Translations under genes and position numbers: made by a program
Origin: an uncultured Holophagaceae bacterium
Lineage (GTDB): Bacteria > Acidobacteriota > Holophagae > Holophagales > Holophagaceae
DNA: 64,000 nucleotides
NCBI GenBank assembly: GCA_903913215.1
Contig: CAIWKE010000003.1
Coordinates: forward strand, 1 to 64,000
Direction: 5' to 3'
The notes under the pieces: generated by a model
Databases searched by the model: none
What the model was told of the DNA's origin: nothing
Seen by the model: the letters and a program-made list of their open reading frames with translations, nothing else
Shown: positions 33,963-42,387 of the stretch, piece after piece
Position numbering within the stretch: the stretch's first letter is position 1
How the letters are laid out: every line of letters begins with the position of its first letter

Positions 33963-35864
33963 TCAGAGGATGAAGGACTTGTAGCGGTCCATGACCTGGT
34001 CCTGGATCTTGATGATCAGGCGGAAGGCGTTCTTGAGGGACTGGCGCTCCAGGTTGCTGAGCGAATCCAGACGGATGAAGTTGTCGATGGGCTGGCCCGC
34101 CTCCAGTTGCTTGAACTGGTGGTGCACCCGCAGCAGGGTGACGAATTCGAAGGCATGGACCAGCTCGTCCACCTGCTCCGCCACCAGGGACGTGGTGCTC
34201 CGCAGAGCCTCCAGGCGCTCCATGGTGGAGGCGTGGCGGATGCCCTTCTCCAGCGAGAAGAAGCGGGCGATGTCCACCAGGGGGGCCACGCCCTTGATCT
34301 TGAGGTTGAGGCCATCCTTGTGCTCGCCGCTGCGCTCCACGGCCACGCCCCCGAAGAAGCCGATGGGCGGGCGGTTCCGGGCCAGCATGTTGGCCAGGAA
34401 GCCCAGATAGGACGGGTATTCAGGGATGAGGCGGATGTAGTGTTCCCGAAGCTCCCAGGCCAGGGATTCCTCCCCGTAGAGGGGCCGCAGATCGAAGAAG
34501 ATGAGGGAGTTCAGCACCGCCTCCGGCGAGGGCTCTGAGATCCAGCGGCTGAAGTAGCGCTTCCAGGCTGAGAGGGGCTGGCACCAGTCGGGATTGCTGG
34601 CCATGTAGTTGGCGGGGCAGGCCTCGAAGCCGCAGCGCACCAGGCCATTGCGCATGTAGACGCTGAAGCGCCGGAAGTAGTCCGTGACCTTGGCCTGCCG
34701 GTATTCCTCCACGTCCGCGTAGACCAGGGCGTTGTCCTGATCCGTGCGGAAGGTCTGCTCCTTGCGCCCCTCACTGCCCAGGCACAGCCAGCAGTAGGGC
34801 GTGGGTGGCGGCCCGAACTCCTGCTCGGCCAGTTCCAGCACCTTGCGCACCACCCGGTCGTTCAGCTCCGAGATGATGCGGATGATGTTGGTGGCCTTGG
34901 TCCCCTCCCGCAGTAGGGCGCCGATGATGGTGAGGGCCTTCTGCGACACCGGGGCCAAGCCCTCCAGGCTGGTCTGGCGCTCAATGTCCTCGGAAAAGGC
35001 CAGGGGACTGCGGCCCTGGAGCACCATGAAATCGTGGTTGGTCACCACCCCGTGGAGCAGCCCCTCGCGGAGAACGGCCACATGGTGGATGTCATCCTGG
35101 AGCATCTTGAGGACCACTTCGAAGCAGGGATCCTTCTCGTCCACCATGACCACCGGTTGGCTCATCACCTGGGAGACCGGCAGATCCCCGGAGAGGCCCT
35201 GGGCCACCACCTTGGTGCGCAGGTCCGAGTCCGTGAGGATGCCGATGGGCCCGCCGCCCCCGCCGATGACCAGGGCCGCACTCTGGCGTTCCTCGGCCAT
35301 GCGCTTGGCCGCCTGGCGAATGCTGGTGCCCGGCGTCACCACGGTGCTGGCGTGCCGGCAGATCTCCCCCACGGAGGTGGTGAAGAGCAGGTGGTCGCTG
35401 CCGCCCAGGAAGAGGCTCTTGCCCTGGATTTCCCGGGAGGTCATGTCCAGGTACTTGGTGAGATGGAACTGGAGCAGGTACTCGGAGATGGCCGGGTGGC
35501 TGGTGGTCAACTCCGTGAGCCGCGCCTTGGGCAGCAGGTAGCAGATGGTGTCCTGCACCGCCACGATGGTGGTTCGCTGGGCCCCACCCATGAGCGAGAC
35601 CAGGCCGAAGATCTCCCCCTTCTCGCGGTAGTCGATGACCACGTCCTCGGCGCCCGCCGCCTTGGCCCGCTGGGTGATCTTAACTACCCCCTTCTGGATG
35701 ATGTGCAGGTGCTCCGGCAGAGGCCCATCCTGCTGGAGGATGGCCGTGCCCCGAGGGTGGAACTCCAGGGTGAGGCTTTGCGCCAGTTCCCGCAGCAGGG
35801 GCGCCTCCAGGAACTGGAAGGGCGGGATCTGGGCCAGGAACCGGACCGCCTCGTCGATCAGCAT
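33963..35864 (-). CDS. cNMP-binding/CBS-pair/DUF294 nucleotidyltransferase-like protein
   Basis: This 633-aa multidomain signalling protein begins with a cyclic-nucleotide-binding fold (about 10-140; FHPRGTAILQQDGPLPEHLHIIQKG, GEIFGLVSLMGGAQRTT). Two CBS domains follow (about 170-300; SAALVIGGGGGPIGILTDSDLRTKVVAQG, HHVAVLREGLLHGVVTNHDFM). Next is a DUF294 nucleotidyltransferase-like domain (LGSEGRKEQTFRTDQDNALVY, with the GS and DxD-like residues of GlnD-type enzymes). A C-terminal helical DUF294_C domain ends it. It probably senses adenine nucleotides or cNMP and modifies an unknown partner. It is encoded immediately upstream of the DEDDh exonuclease and is probably co-transcribed with it. 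Confidence 0.92.
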   Translation of the reverse strand: MLIDEAVRFLAQIPPFQFLEAPLLRELAQSLTLEFHPRGTAILQQDGPLPEHLHIIQKGVVKITQRAKAAGAEDVVIDYREKGEIFGLVSLMGGAQRTTIVAVQDTICYLLPKARLTELTTSHPAISEYLLQFHLTKYLDMTSREIQGKSLFLGGSDHLLFTTSVGEICRHASTVVTPGTSIRQAAKRMAEERQSAALVIGGGGGPIGILTDSDLRTKVVAQGLSGDLPVSQVMSQPVVMVDEKDPCFEVVLKMLQDDIHHVAVLREGLLHGVVTNHDFMVLQGRSPLAFSEDIERQTSLEGLAPVSQKALTIIGALLREGTKATNIIRIISELNDRVVRKVLELAEQEFGPPPTPYCWLCLGSEGRKEQTFRTDQDNALVYADVEEYRQAKVTDYFRRFSVYMRNGLVRCGFEACPANYMASNPDWCQPLSAWKRYFSRWISEPSPEAVLNSLIFFDLRPLYGEESLAWELREHYIRLIPEYPSYLGFLANMLARNRPPIGFFGGVAVERSGEHKDGLNLKIKGVAPLVDIARFFSLEKGIRHASTMERLEALRSTTSLVAEQVDELVHAFEFVTLLRVHHQFKQLEAGQPIDNFIRLDSLSNLERQSLKNAFRLIIKIQDQVMDRYKSFIL

Positions 35865-35970
35865 CGTGCGTCCTCTAGCGCTGGGACCATGGGCACTGGG
35901 TTGAGTTTAAGTTCCCAAAGATAGCATTCGAAGCGGCTTGGGTTTGGGTAATGGGGTCTTGGAACAGAAG

Positions 35971-36086
35971 ATTAACCACAGAGGACGCAGAGGAGCTTGG
36001 GTTTCACGGGTGAGGAACAGGGAGGAACGGAGAGACCACAGTCCCATTAATTTTTCTCTGCGCCTTCTGCGTCCTCTGCGGTTAAT
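35971..36086. repeat. Inverted-repeat element R6 (CAGAGG subfamily)
   Basis: ATTAACCACAGAGGACGCAG opens the element, and CTGCGTCCTCTGCGGTTAAT closes it as an exact complement apart from one base. About 60 nt of unrelated sequence separates the arms. It starts about 106 nt upstream of the cNMP-CBS-DUF294 gene and ends 5 nt past the EmrE-like stop, filling the intergenic gap. Confidence 0.8.
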
Positions 36087-36091
36087 AATTT

Positions 36092-36469
36092 TTAATTCCC
36101 GCGCCCACTGAGGGCCTGCAGGCCCACGCCCAGCACGATGACGCTGAGGGCCACCCAGCGCATGGGGGTCATGGCTTCGCCCAAAAAGGCGCGGGCCATG
36201 AGGGCGTTGGCCAGGAACCCCAGGGCCAGGAAGGGGTAGGCGTAATTCACCTGCACCAGCGAGAGGGCACCCAGCCACACCACCACGCTCACGGCGTAGC
36301 AGGCCAGGCCCGTCAGCACCCAGGGCTCCAGCATCAGCCGGAACAGCGGTCCCACCTCCAGCGTCATGCCCCCGGCGGCGTTGAGGCCCTTCTTCAGGCA
36401 GATCTGGGCGGCGGCGTTGAGCAGCACCCCAAGCACGATGAGGGGAATGGCCTTTACGTTGGGGCTCAA
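36092..36469 (-). CDS. Small multidrug-resistance/ArnE-like membrane protein
   Basis: This 125-aa protein has four membrane helices and EamA/SMR features (LIVLGVLLNAAAQICLKKGLN, YAYPFLALGFLANALMARAFLGEAMTP, VALSVIVLGVGLQALSG). Proteins of this type include EmrE exporters and the ArnE/ArnF flippase subunits for undecaprenyl-phosphate-aminoarabinose. The ATG overlaps the stop of the ArnT-like gene by 4 nt (ATGA), so it is coupled to a lipid-linked sugar transferase. That makes a flippase role more likely than drug export. Confidence 0.82.
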   Translation of the reverse strand: MSPNVKAIPLIVLGVLLNAAAQICLKKGLNAAGGMTLEVGPLFRLMLEPWVLTGLACYAVSVVVWLGALSLVQVNYAYPFLALGFLANALMARAFLGEAMTPMRWVALSVIVLGVGLQALSGRGN

Positions 36470-38274
36470 GGGGCCTCCTGGGGACTGGGCTGAGGACTGG
36501 ATGCGGGACGTTTCTTAAGCAACAGGATCTCACCTCCACCTGTGGGTACGGCGAGGAGGATCTCGAAGCGGGCCCGGACTGCGGCGTCCAGGCCCCGGTC
36601 GTCCTGCTCCCATTCCGTGCGCTGGGCCACCAGGCGGGCTTCGGGAGCCATGGCCTCCAGGGCCTTGGCATCCCGCAGTTCGGGCATGAGATGATCGGTG
36701 TAGACCATGACCCCGCTGCGGATGGTCTGCCAGTAGAAGACCGGACGGCCCTGGATGAACGGTTGGACAGCGGCTGTCCAGCGGCGGTAGCTCTTGGGCG
36801 GATCCAGGCGGGCGAAGAGCCAGGTGCCCCCCGTGAGATAGAGCAGGCCCAGCGCGAGGGCCGCAGCGGGCACCAGGCCGGTCCCCCTGCCCCGCCGGAC
36901 CTGCAGCAGGAGCAACAGCCAGCCCGCGCCCAGCCCCAGAGCCATGAGCCGCAGGGGCCCCAGAAACGGCGCGGCCTGGGCCTGGAGCTTGGCACCGCCC
37001 AGGCCCAGCGCCAGGGCCGCCAGTCCCAGCGTGGGGATGGCCAGGCCCCCGGCCAGGAGGCTGCCCAGGCGCCGGGCGCGGGACGCGTCCAGGGTCTGGA
37101 GGAAGTCCGCCAGCAGCAGGGCCAGGAAGGGGTAGGCCATGAGCAGGTACTTGCCCTGCTTGCTTTGCACCAGGCTCAGGAACGCGAAGGGCACCAGGAA
37201 GGCCAGGAGCAGGAAGCGGCGGGTCGGATCCGCCAGCCCCTTCGTGCGGCGCAGATGCAGGGCCAGGGCCGGGAGCAGCAGCACCCAGGGAAAGAAGTCC
37301 CCGAGGATGTACTCGGCGTACTTGTACATGGGCTGGATGTGGTCCCAGGCGTGGGTGGCCCGGTTGAAGTTCTGGAGGATCACCAGCTCGTAGACGTAGT
37401 GGGCCCCACCCTTCAGCCCCGCCGCCACATACCAGGGCGCCACGATCACCAGCGTGATCCCCAACCCCGCGAGGATCTGAGTGCGCCGCAAGATCTTCAA
37501 TTCCCGCTGCCAGGCCAGGAACACGCCGATCAGCAGCACCGACAGCACCGGCGCCAGAGGCCCCTTCGCCAAGAACGCCAGCGCCAGCCAGACATAAGCG
37601 CCCAGGAACCAACGTCGAGATTCCCGTTCAATTACAGATCCACCACGAAGACCCGAAGGCACAAAATAGAATTCCTTCTTCGCTTCACTTTGCGTCTTCG
37701 TGTCTTCGTGCTGGATCAGTTGATCTTTTCCAGCCCTGAGTAGGAGGTATCCCCCGAGCCAGGAGAGCCAGCTCCAGGCAAGGAGGGCGCTGAAGAGGAG
37801 GTCGATCTGGATGAACTGGCTCTGCCAGAACCAGAGGGGCGTGGTGGCGAGGATGAGGGCGGCGGGCTCGGCGCAGCGGGGCTCCAGGAAGCGCTGGGCC
37901 CAAGCGCGGAAGGCCGCCAGGAAGGCCACGGCGGTCAGCACCGAGGGCAGGCGCAGGGCCCAGGCGGCCACGCCTTGCGTGAAGCCCAGGCCGCCGGTCA
38001 GGAAGTCGAGCACCTGCGCGAAGGCCTTCATCACCCAGTAGTACAGGATGGGCTTCTCGCTGTAAGGCAGGCCGTTGAGATAGGGGAGCAGCCAGGTTCC
38101 CCGCAGGCGCATCTCCTTCACGCACTGGGCGAAGTCCGGCTCATCCGGGGCCCAGAGGTCGCGCATGGGCAGCACCGCCAGCAACAGGGCGGCGAAGAGC
38201 AGTTCCGGCAGGTGCGCGCGCAGCCAAGTCGCAATGCGTGACGGGAACAGCGAGGGGGACGGGGCTGCGGACAT
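36466..38274 (-). CDS. ArnT-like glycosyltransferase with embedded repeat element
   Basis: This 602-aa GT83/GT39-type integral membrane transferase moves a sugar from undecaprenyl phosphate to an acceptor such as lipid A. The N-terminal catalytic loop motif appears as RDLWAPDEPDFAQCVKEM followed by GTWLLPYLNGLPYSEKPILYYW. Multiple membrane segments follow, and a C-terminal soluble part ends it. Between the helices ending SWLGGYLLLRAG and starting WFLGAYVWLALAFLAKG, about 30 residues (QHEDTKTQSEAKKEF...) are encoded by an in-frame copy of the CGAAGA inverted repeat. The longer track start (38475) is antisense to the next gene, so I used ATG 38274. It is coupled to the EmrE-like gene by a 4-nt overlap. 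Confidence 0.88.
   Translation of the reverse strand: MSAAPSPSLFPSRIATWLRAHLPELLFAALLLAVLPMRDLWAPDEPDFAQCVKEMRLRGTWLLPYLNGLPYSEKPILYYWVMKAFAQVLDFLTGGLGFTQGVAAWALRLPSVLTAVAFLAAFRAWAQRFLEPRCAEPAALILATTPLWFWQSQFIQIDLLFSALLAWSWLSWLGGYLLLRAGKDQLIQHEDTKTQSEAKKEFYFVPSGLRGGSVIERESRRWFLGAYVWLALAFLAKGPLAPVLSVLLIGVFLAWQRELKILRRTQILAGLGITLVIVAPWYVAAGLKGGAHYVYELVILQNFNRATHAWDHIQPMYKYAEYILGDFFPWVLLLPALALHLRRTKGLADPTRRFLLLAFLVPFAFLSLVQSKQGKYLLMAYPFLALLLADFLQTLDASRARRLGSLLAGGLAIPTLGLAALALGLGGAKLQAQAAPFLGPLRLMALGLGAGWLLLLLQVRRGRGTGLVPAAALALGLLYLTGGTWLFARLDPPKSYRRWTAAVQPFIQGRPVFYWQTIRSGVMVYTDHLMPELRDAKALEAMAPEARLVAQRTEWEQDDRGLDAAVRARFEILLAVPTGGGEILLLKKRPASSPQPSPQEAP
37636..37716. repeat. Inverted-repeat element R7 (CGAAGA subfamily) inside a coding sequence
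   Basis: AGATCCACCACGAAGACCCG opens the element, and GTCTTCGTGTCTTCGTGCTG closes it, ending in GGATCAGTTGATC. The loop is about 28 nt. It keeps the ArnT-like reading frame open and adds about 27-30 codons between two membrane helices. The second ArnT-like protein in this window has no such segment at the equivalent place. Confidence 0.85.
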
Positions 38275-38326
38275 CCCCCATCTTCGCCCGGAAGGGCCCT
38301 CCTCGCCCAGCGCGATAGAATGAGGC

Positions 38327-38611
38327 ATGACTCCCGCGCTCCTCTCCCTCCTGCTGCTGGCCGCCCCCATGGAAGGCGCGGGGGAAGGGCCCAAGGAGGA
38401 GATCAAGCAGGCCGCCAAGGAAGTCGGCCACGCCGTGAAAGAGGGTGCCAAAGAGGTGGGCCACGCGGCCGCCAAGGCCGGGAAGGTCGTGGGTCATGCC
38501 GCCGCCGAAGGTGGTAAGGCCGTGGGCCGGGGCGCCAAGACCGCCGCCAAGGGCGTGGCGAAGGGGGCCAAGGAAGGCGCTGCGGGCGTGAAGGAAGCGG
38601 TCAAGAAATAG
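38327..38611 (+). CDS. Secreted 11-residue-repeat amphipathic helix protein
   Basis: This 94-aa protein has a short signal peptide (MTPALLSLLLLAAPMEGAG) followed by six tandem repeats of exactly 11 residues with no gaps. They are KQAAKEVGHAV, KEGAKEVGHAA, AKAGKVVGHAA, AEGGKAVGRGA, KTAAKGVAKGA and KEGAAGVKEAV. An 11-residue (3-turn) periodicity with Lys/Glu and Ala/Val faces is typical of LEA group 3 proteins, apolipoproteins and synucleins, which form helices on lipid surfaces or on drying. GAGG lies 3 nt before the ATG. It is divergent from one ArnT-like gene and convergent with the other (5 nt apart). The role is unknown, but envelope protection or membrane binding is plausible. Confidence 0.75.
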   Translation: MTPALLSLLLLAAPMEGAGEGPKEEIKQAAKEVGHAVKEGAKEVGHAAAKAGKVVGHAAAEGGKAVGRGAKTAAKGVAKGAKEGAAGVKEAVKK

Positions 38612-38616
38612 TCCAC

Positions 38617-40284
38617 CTACCTCCGCCGCGCCATCACCGCCATGGGATTCCGTCCAAGGATCTCCCAGCGGCCCTGCTCGTCGATGTCCAGGCGCCTCCA
38701 GTCCGAGGCCTTGGCCAGGACCAGCACAGGGCGGCCGGGATTCTCCGCCTGGAGGCGCTGGGCTGCGTCCCCCAGGGCCGTGGGCCCGTCCTGGAACCAC
38801 TGGTGCTCCTCCCGGCCCAGGCGCTCACGGCCGAAGGCCAGTTCACCCGTGCCCTCCACCACCACCACCCGGGTGCGGGCGTAGAAGGGCAGGCCCTGGA
38901 AGTAGGTGCCATAGCTGATCCAGCGGACCTCTGGAGGGGCCTGACGCACCAGATCCGTCACGGTCTTGCCCGGTCCCGCCGAAAATTGGGCCACCAGGAC
39001 CAGCAGCCACAGCGCCGCGGGGAGGGCCGCCCGGAGCCGGGGGGCCGTGAGGCTCTTGCCCACCTGGGCCCAGATGCCCAGTCCGGCAAAGGCCGCGCCC
39101 AGGGCGTAGATCCAGGCCAGGCCGCCCAGGTCCTTGCGAAAGAGGGTGGCAGCCAGGAGGAAGAGCGCCCCGAGGACGATGAGTTCCCAGCCCATGCGGC
39201 GCTGAGCCTTGGCCTCCTCGCCCTGCCGTTCGAAGAGGCAGACCAGCACGGCCAGAGGCACGATGGCGGGCAGGATGTAGGGGGCCAGCTTGGAGCCGGA
39301 AGCGCTGAAGAAGACCAGGGGCCAGAGAAAGGAGAGGGCCACGATGGCGATGCTCCAGCGGGCCAGGTGGTCCTGGGACTGGGGCCCCCGGCCCTTCAGG
39401 AAGGTCCAGGTGCGGCGCAGGGCCACCAGGGTGGCCGAGAGCCAGGGCAGCAGGCCCAGGGCCAGGACACCCACGAAGTAGAGCTTGTCCAGCAGCCAGT
39501 TATTGGAGCCCTGGCGTGCGTGTTCATGGGTGAGGAAGCGCGTGAAGTGCTCGTGGATGAAGAAGAACTGCGCGTGGCCAGGGTTGGCGCGGTTCACCAG
39601 CCAAAACCAGGGCACCACCAGCACCAGGTAGAGGGCCCAGCCCAGGGGGTCCAGGGCCGTGCGCAGGACGGCCTTGCGTAGGGTCGTGTCCTTCCAGGCG
39701 AAGGCCAGTGAGAAGGCCAGGATGCCGCCGGTGAGAATCACTTCCGCCAGGCCCTTGGTGAGCATGGCCGCCGCCAGCAGGGTGAACGTGGCCAGGGTCC
39801 AGGCGGTGCCAGAGCGACCCTCGTGGCGCTGGGCCACGGCCTCCACGAAGGCGGCGATGCCCGCCACGAGGAAGGCACTGAAGAGGGCGTCCAGAGTGAG
39901 GAACTGACCCATGAGGAAGCCCAGCAGACCCGTGGCGGCCAGGAAGGGCGCCCAGAGGGGTTCCCGCGCACCCAGGCGCTTGGCCAGGCTCCAGGCAGCC
40001 CAGAGGAAGAGGGCCGAGGCCAGGGCCAGGGGCAGCCGGGCCGCGGCCCCATTCACGCCGAACAGCTTCATGCTGAGGGCCGACAACCAATACTGCAGGG
40101 GCGGTTTCTCGAAGTAGAGCACCCCGTTCAGGTGGGGCGTGAGCCAGTCCCCCGTGGCCAGCATCTCGCGGGGGATCTCCCCATAGCGCCCTTCATCCGG
40201 CTCCCACAGCGGCCGCACCAGCAAGGGCAGGAAGCCGAGGAAGAACCAGAGCGAGAGTAACGAAGAGCGGACACGGCTGTTCAT
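38617..40284 (-). CDS. ArnT-like glycosyltransferase
   Basis: This 555-aa polytopic GT83/GT39-family transferase has the catalytic first loop RPLWEPDEGRYGEIPREMLATGDWLTPHLNGVLYFEKPPLQYW. This is closer to E. coli ArnT than the paralogue is. About 12 membrane segments and a C-terminal soluble domain (VVVVEGTGELAFGRERLG...LVLAKASDWRRLDID) follow. It probably transfers an aminosugar or related residue from undecaprenyl phosphate to lipid A. It lies 9 nt downstream of the ArnA-dehydrogenase homologue, so the two form an operon. Confidence 0.9.
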   Translation of the reverse strand: MNSRVRSSLLSLWFFLGFLPLLVRPLWEPDEGRYGEIPREMLATGDWLTPHLNGVLYFEKPPLQYWLSALSMKLFGVNGAAARLPLALASALFLWAAWSLAKRLGAREPLWAPFLAATGLLGFLMGQFLTLDALFSAFLVAGIAAFVEAVAQRHEGRSGTAWTLATFTLLAAAMLTKGLAEVILTGGILAFSLAFAWKDTTLRKAVLRTALDPLGWALYLVLVVPWFWLVNRANPGHAQFFFIHEHFTRFLTHEHARQGSNNWLLDKLYFVGVLALGLLPWLSATLVALRRTWTFLKGRGPQSQDHLARWSIAIVALSFLWPLVFFSASGSKLAPYILPAIVPLAVLVCLFERQGEEAKAQRRMGWELIVLGALFLLAATLFRKDLGGLAWIYALGAAFAGLGIWAQVGKSLTAPRLRAALPAALWLLVLVAQFSAGPGKTVTDLVRQAPPEVRWISYGTYFQGLPFYARTRVVVVEGTGELAFGRERLGREEHQWFQDGPTALGDAAQRLQAENPGRPVLVLAKASDWRRLDIDEQGRWEILGRNPMAVMARRR

Positions 40285-40293
40285 GGCCGCAGG

Positions 40294-41346
40294 CTAGTTC
40301 TCCGTCTCGACGACCTTCTCCTGCGCCTTGTGCTCTTCCACGAAGAAGTCGATGGTCTTCTTCAACGAGTCGGTCATGGAGACCTTGGGCTCGAAGCCGA
40401 AGGTGTCCTGCATGCGCTTGATGCTGGGGGTGCGGCGGGCCACGTCCTGGTAGCCCTTGCCGTAGAACTCGCCGCTGCCGGTCTCGACCATGCGGCCCTC
40501 GGGGATGCCGCGCTCAATGCGGAAGGGATGGTCCTTCCAGATGGCGATCATCATCTCGGCGATCTCGCGCACGCTGAAGTCGTTCTTGGGGTTGCCGATG
40601 TTGAAGATCTGGCCATCGGCCTTGCCACCCTCATTACGCAGCACGGCCATGATGCCGTCCATGGCGTCAGCCACGTCGATGAAGCAGCGTCGCGCGGTGC
40701 CGCCATCCACCAGCTGCAGGGGTTCGCCGTTGAACAGGTTCCAGCTGAACTGGGTCACCAGGCGGCTGCTGCCCTCCTTGGCGGTGTTGAGGCTGTCGAG
40801 CTTGGGGCCCATCCAGTTGAAGGGACGGAACAGGGTGAACCTCAGGCCCTGCTGGAAGCCATAGGCCCAGATCACACGATCCAGCAGCTGCTTGCTGGTG
40901 CTGTAGATCCAGCGGTTCATGGGGATGGGGCCCGTGACCAGGGGGGACTCGTACTCGTCGAACTCCGCGTCCGGGCACATGCCGTAAACTTCCGAAGTGC
41001 TGGGGAAGACCACGCGCTTCTTGTATTTCACGCACTGGCGCACCACCCGCAGGTTCTCCTCGAAGTCCAGTTCGAAGACGCGCAGGGGATCCGTGACGTA
41101 GACCTTGGGGGTGGCGATGGCCACCAGGGGCAGCACCACGTCGCACTTCTTGATGTGATATTCGATCCACTCCTTGGAGATGGTCACGTCGCCCTCCACA
41201 AAGTGGAAGCGGGGGTTGACCAGGTGGTCCGCCACCTTGTGGGCGCCCAGGTCCAGGCCGTAGACCTCCCAGTCCGTGTCCGCCATGATGCGGTCCACCA
41301 GGTGGGATCCAATGAATCCATTGACGCCAAGAATGAGAACTTTCAC
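40294..41346 (-). CDS. NAD-dependent epimerase/dehydratase, ArnA C-terminal-domain homologue
   Basis: This 350-aa extended short-chain dehydrogenase closely resembles the dehydrogenase/decarboxylase half of ArnA. It shows VLILGVNGFIGSHLVDRI (NAD site), VAIATPKVYVTDPLRVFELDFEENLRVVRQ and FPSTSEVYGMC (catalytic Ser/Thr). RWIYSTSKQLLDRVIWAYG gives the YxxxK-type region, and FRPFNWMGPKLDSLN follows. ArnA oxidatively decarboxylates UDP-glucuronate to the 4-keto-pentose used for aminoarabinose. The formyltransferase half is missing here, so this is a single-domain form. A pairing with ArnT 9 nt downstream supports a lipid A or envelope glycan role. Confidence 0.88.
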   Translation of the reverse strand: MKVLILGVNGFIGSHLVDRIMADTDWEVYGLDLGAHKVADHLVNPRFHFVEGDVTISKEWIEYHIKKCDVVLPLVAIATPKVYVTDPLRVFELDFEENLRVVRQCVKYKKRVVFPSTSEVYGMCPDAEFDEYESPLVTGPIPMNRWIYSTSKQLLDRVIWAYGFQQGLRFTLFRPFNWMGPKLDSLNTAKEGSSRLVTQFSWNLFNGEPLQLVDGGTARRCFIDVADAMDGIMAVLRNEGGKADGQIFNIGNPKNDFSVREIAEMMIAIWKDHPFRIERGIPEGRMVETGSGEFYGKGYQDVARRTPSIKRMQDTFGFEPKVSMTDSLKKTIDFFVEEHKAQEKVVETEN

Positions 41347-41388
41347 GGCAACTCCAAAGACAAACGGATAAGTCTACCAGCTAGCCCT

Positions 41389-42387
41389 TCACTCGGACTT
41401 CAGCGACCGCGTCATGAGCCTTCGCACAGCCTCCTCGGGGCGCTCGCCATTGAGCAGGCGCTGCACTTCAGCGGCGATGGGCAGGTCCAAACCATGCGCT
41501 GCCGCCAGGGCCAGGGCGGCTTCGGTGGTGAACATCCCCTCGATGACCTGGCCGCCCAGGGCGTCGCGGGCCGCAGCCACGCTCTGCCCCTTGCCCACCA
41601 GCTCCCCGAAGGTGCGGTTGCGGCTCTGGGGGCCCGTGGCCGTGAGCAAGAGATCGCCCATGCCCGCCAGCCCCATGACTGTGGCGGGCTGGCCACCCAG
41701 CACTTCCACCAGGCGTGCCATCTCGGCAAGGCCCCGGGTGATGAGGGCCGCCCGGGCGTTGTAGCCCAGTTTCAAGCCGTCCACCAGCCCCGCGGCGATG
41801 GCCAGGGAGTTCTTGAGGGCGCCGCAGAGTTCCGTGCCCACCACATCGCGGCTGAGGTAGATGCGCAGCTTCTCCGAGGAGAGCTGGGCCTGGAGAGCCT
41901 GGGCCCGCGCATCCGGGACACTGGGTGGCAGGGCCAGCACGATGGCCGTGGGGACGCCGCGCGAAACCTCATCCGCAAAAGAGGGCCCCGACAGCACGCC
42001 CACAGGCAGGTCCCACACGCCCGCCAGGGCCTGGGAGAGGGTCTGGTGGGTGCTCTGGAGGATGCCCTTGCTCACGTGGATGACGGATTCCGGGGCCCGG
42101 GGTGCCTGGGGTCGCAGCTTGGCCCAGGCCTCGGGCGTCACCTGGGTGGGCATGGCCGAGATCCAAAGCGGGGCCTCGAAGGCCTCGGCAGGGTCGTTGG
42201 AGGTGTGCAGCGAATCTGGGAAGACCACGTCCTTGAGGCGCAGGTGTCGCCGGGTGGCGGCCATCAGGGCCATCTCCTCCGGGAAGCTGCCCCACAGGGC
42301 TACCTTGGCGCCGGCTCGCGCCCAGGTGATGGCCAGGGCCGTGCCCCAGGCGCCGGAACCGAAGACGCCGATATCAGGCCTGGTCAT
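41389..42387 (-). CDS. gpsA: Glycerol-3-phosphate dehydrogenase (NAD(P)+)
   Basis: GpsA reduces dihydroxyacetone phosphate to sn-glycerol-3-phosphate, the backbone of phospholipids. The 332-aa protein has the Rossmann motif IGVFGSGAWGTALAITWARAG, VSKGILQSTHQTLSQAL, LSGPSFADEVSRGVPTAIV, GTELCGALKNSLAIAAGLVDGL (catalytic Lys) and GLAGMGDLLLTATGPQSRNRTFG. ATG 42387 lies 14 nt inside the end of plsY, so the genes overlap and are co-translated. The longer track start is inside plsY. GpsA supplies the substrate that PlsY acylates, so the pair is a functional unit. Confidence 0.95.
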   Translation of the reverse strand: MTRPDIGVFGSGAWGTALAITWARAGAKVALWGSFPEEMALMAATRRHLRLKDVVFPDSLHTSNDPAEAFEAPLWISAMPTQVTPEAWAKLRPQAPRAPESVIHVSKGILQSTHQTLSQALAGVWDLPVGVLSGPSFADEVSRGVPTAIVLALPPSVPDARAQALQAQLSSEKLRIYLSRDVVGTELCGALKNSLAIAAGLVDGLKLGYNARAALITRGLAEMARLVEVLGGQPATVMGLAGMGDLLLTATGPQSRNRTFGELVGKGQSVAAARDALGGQVIEGMFTTEAALALAAAHGLDLPIAAEVQRLLNGERPEEAVRRLMTRSLKSE

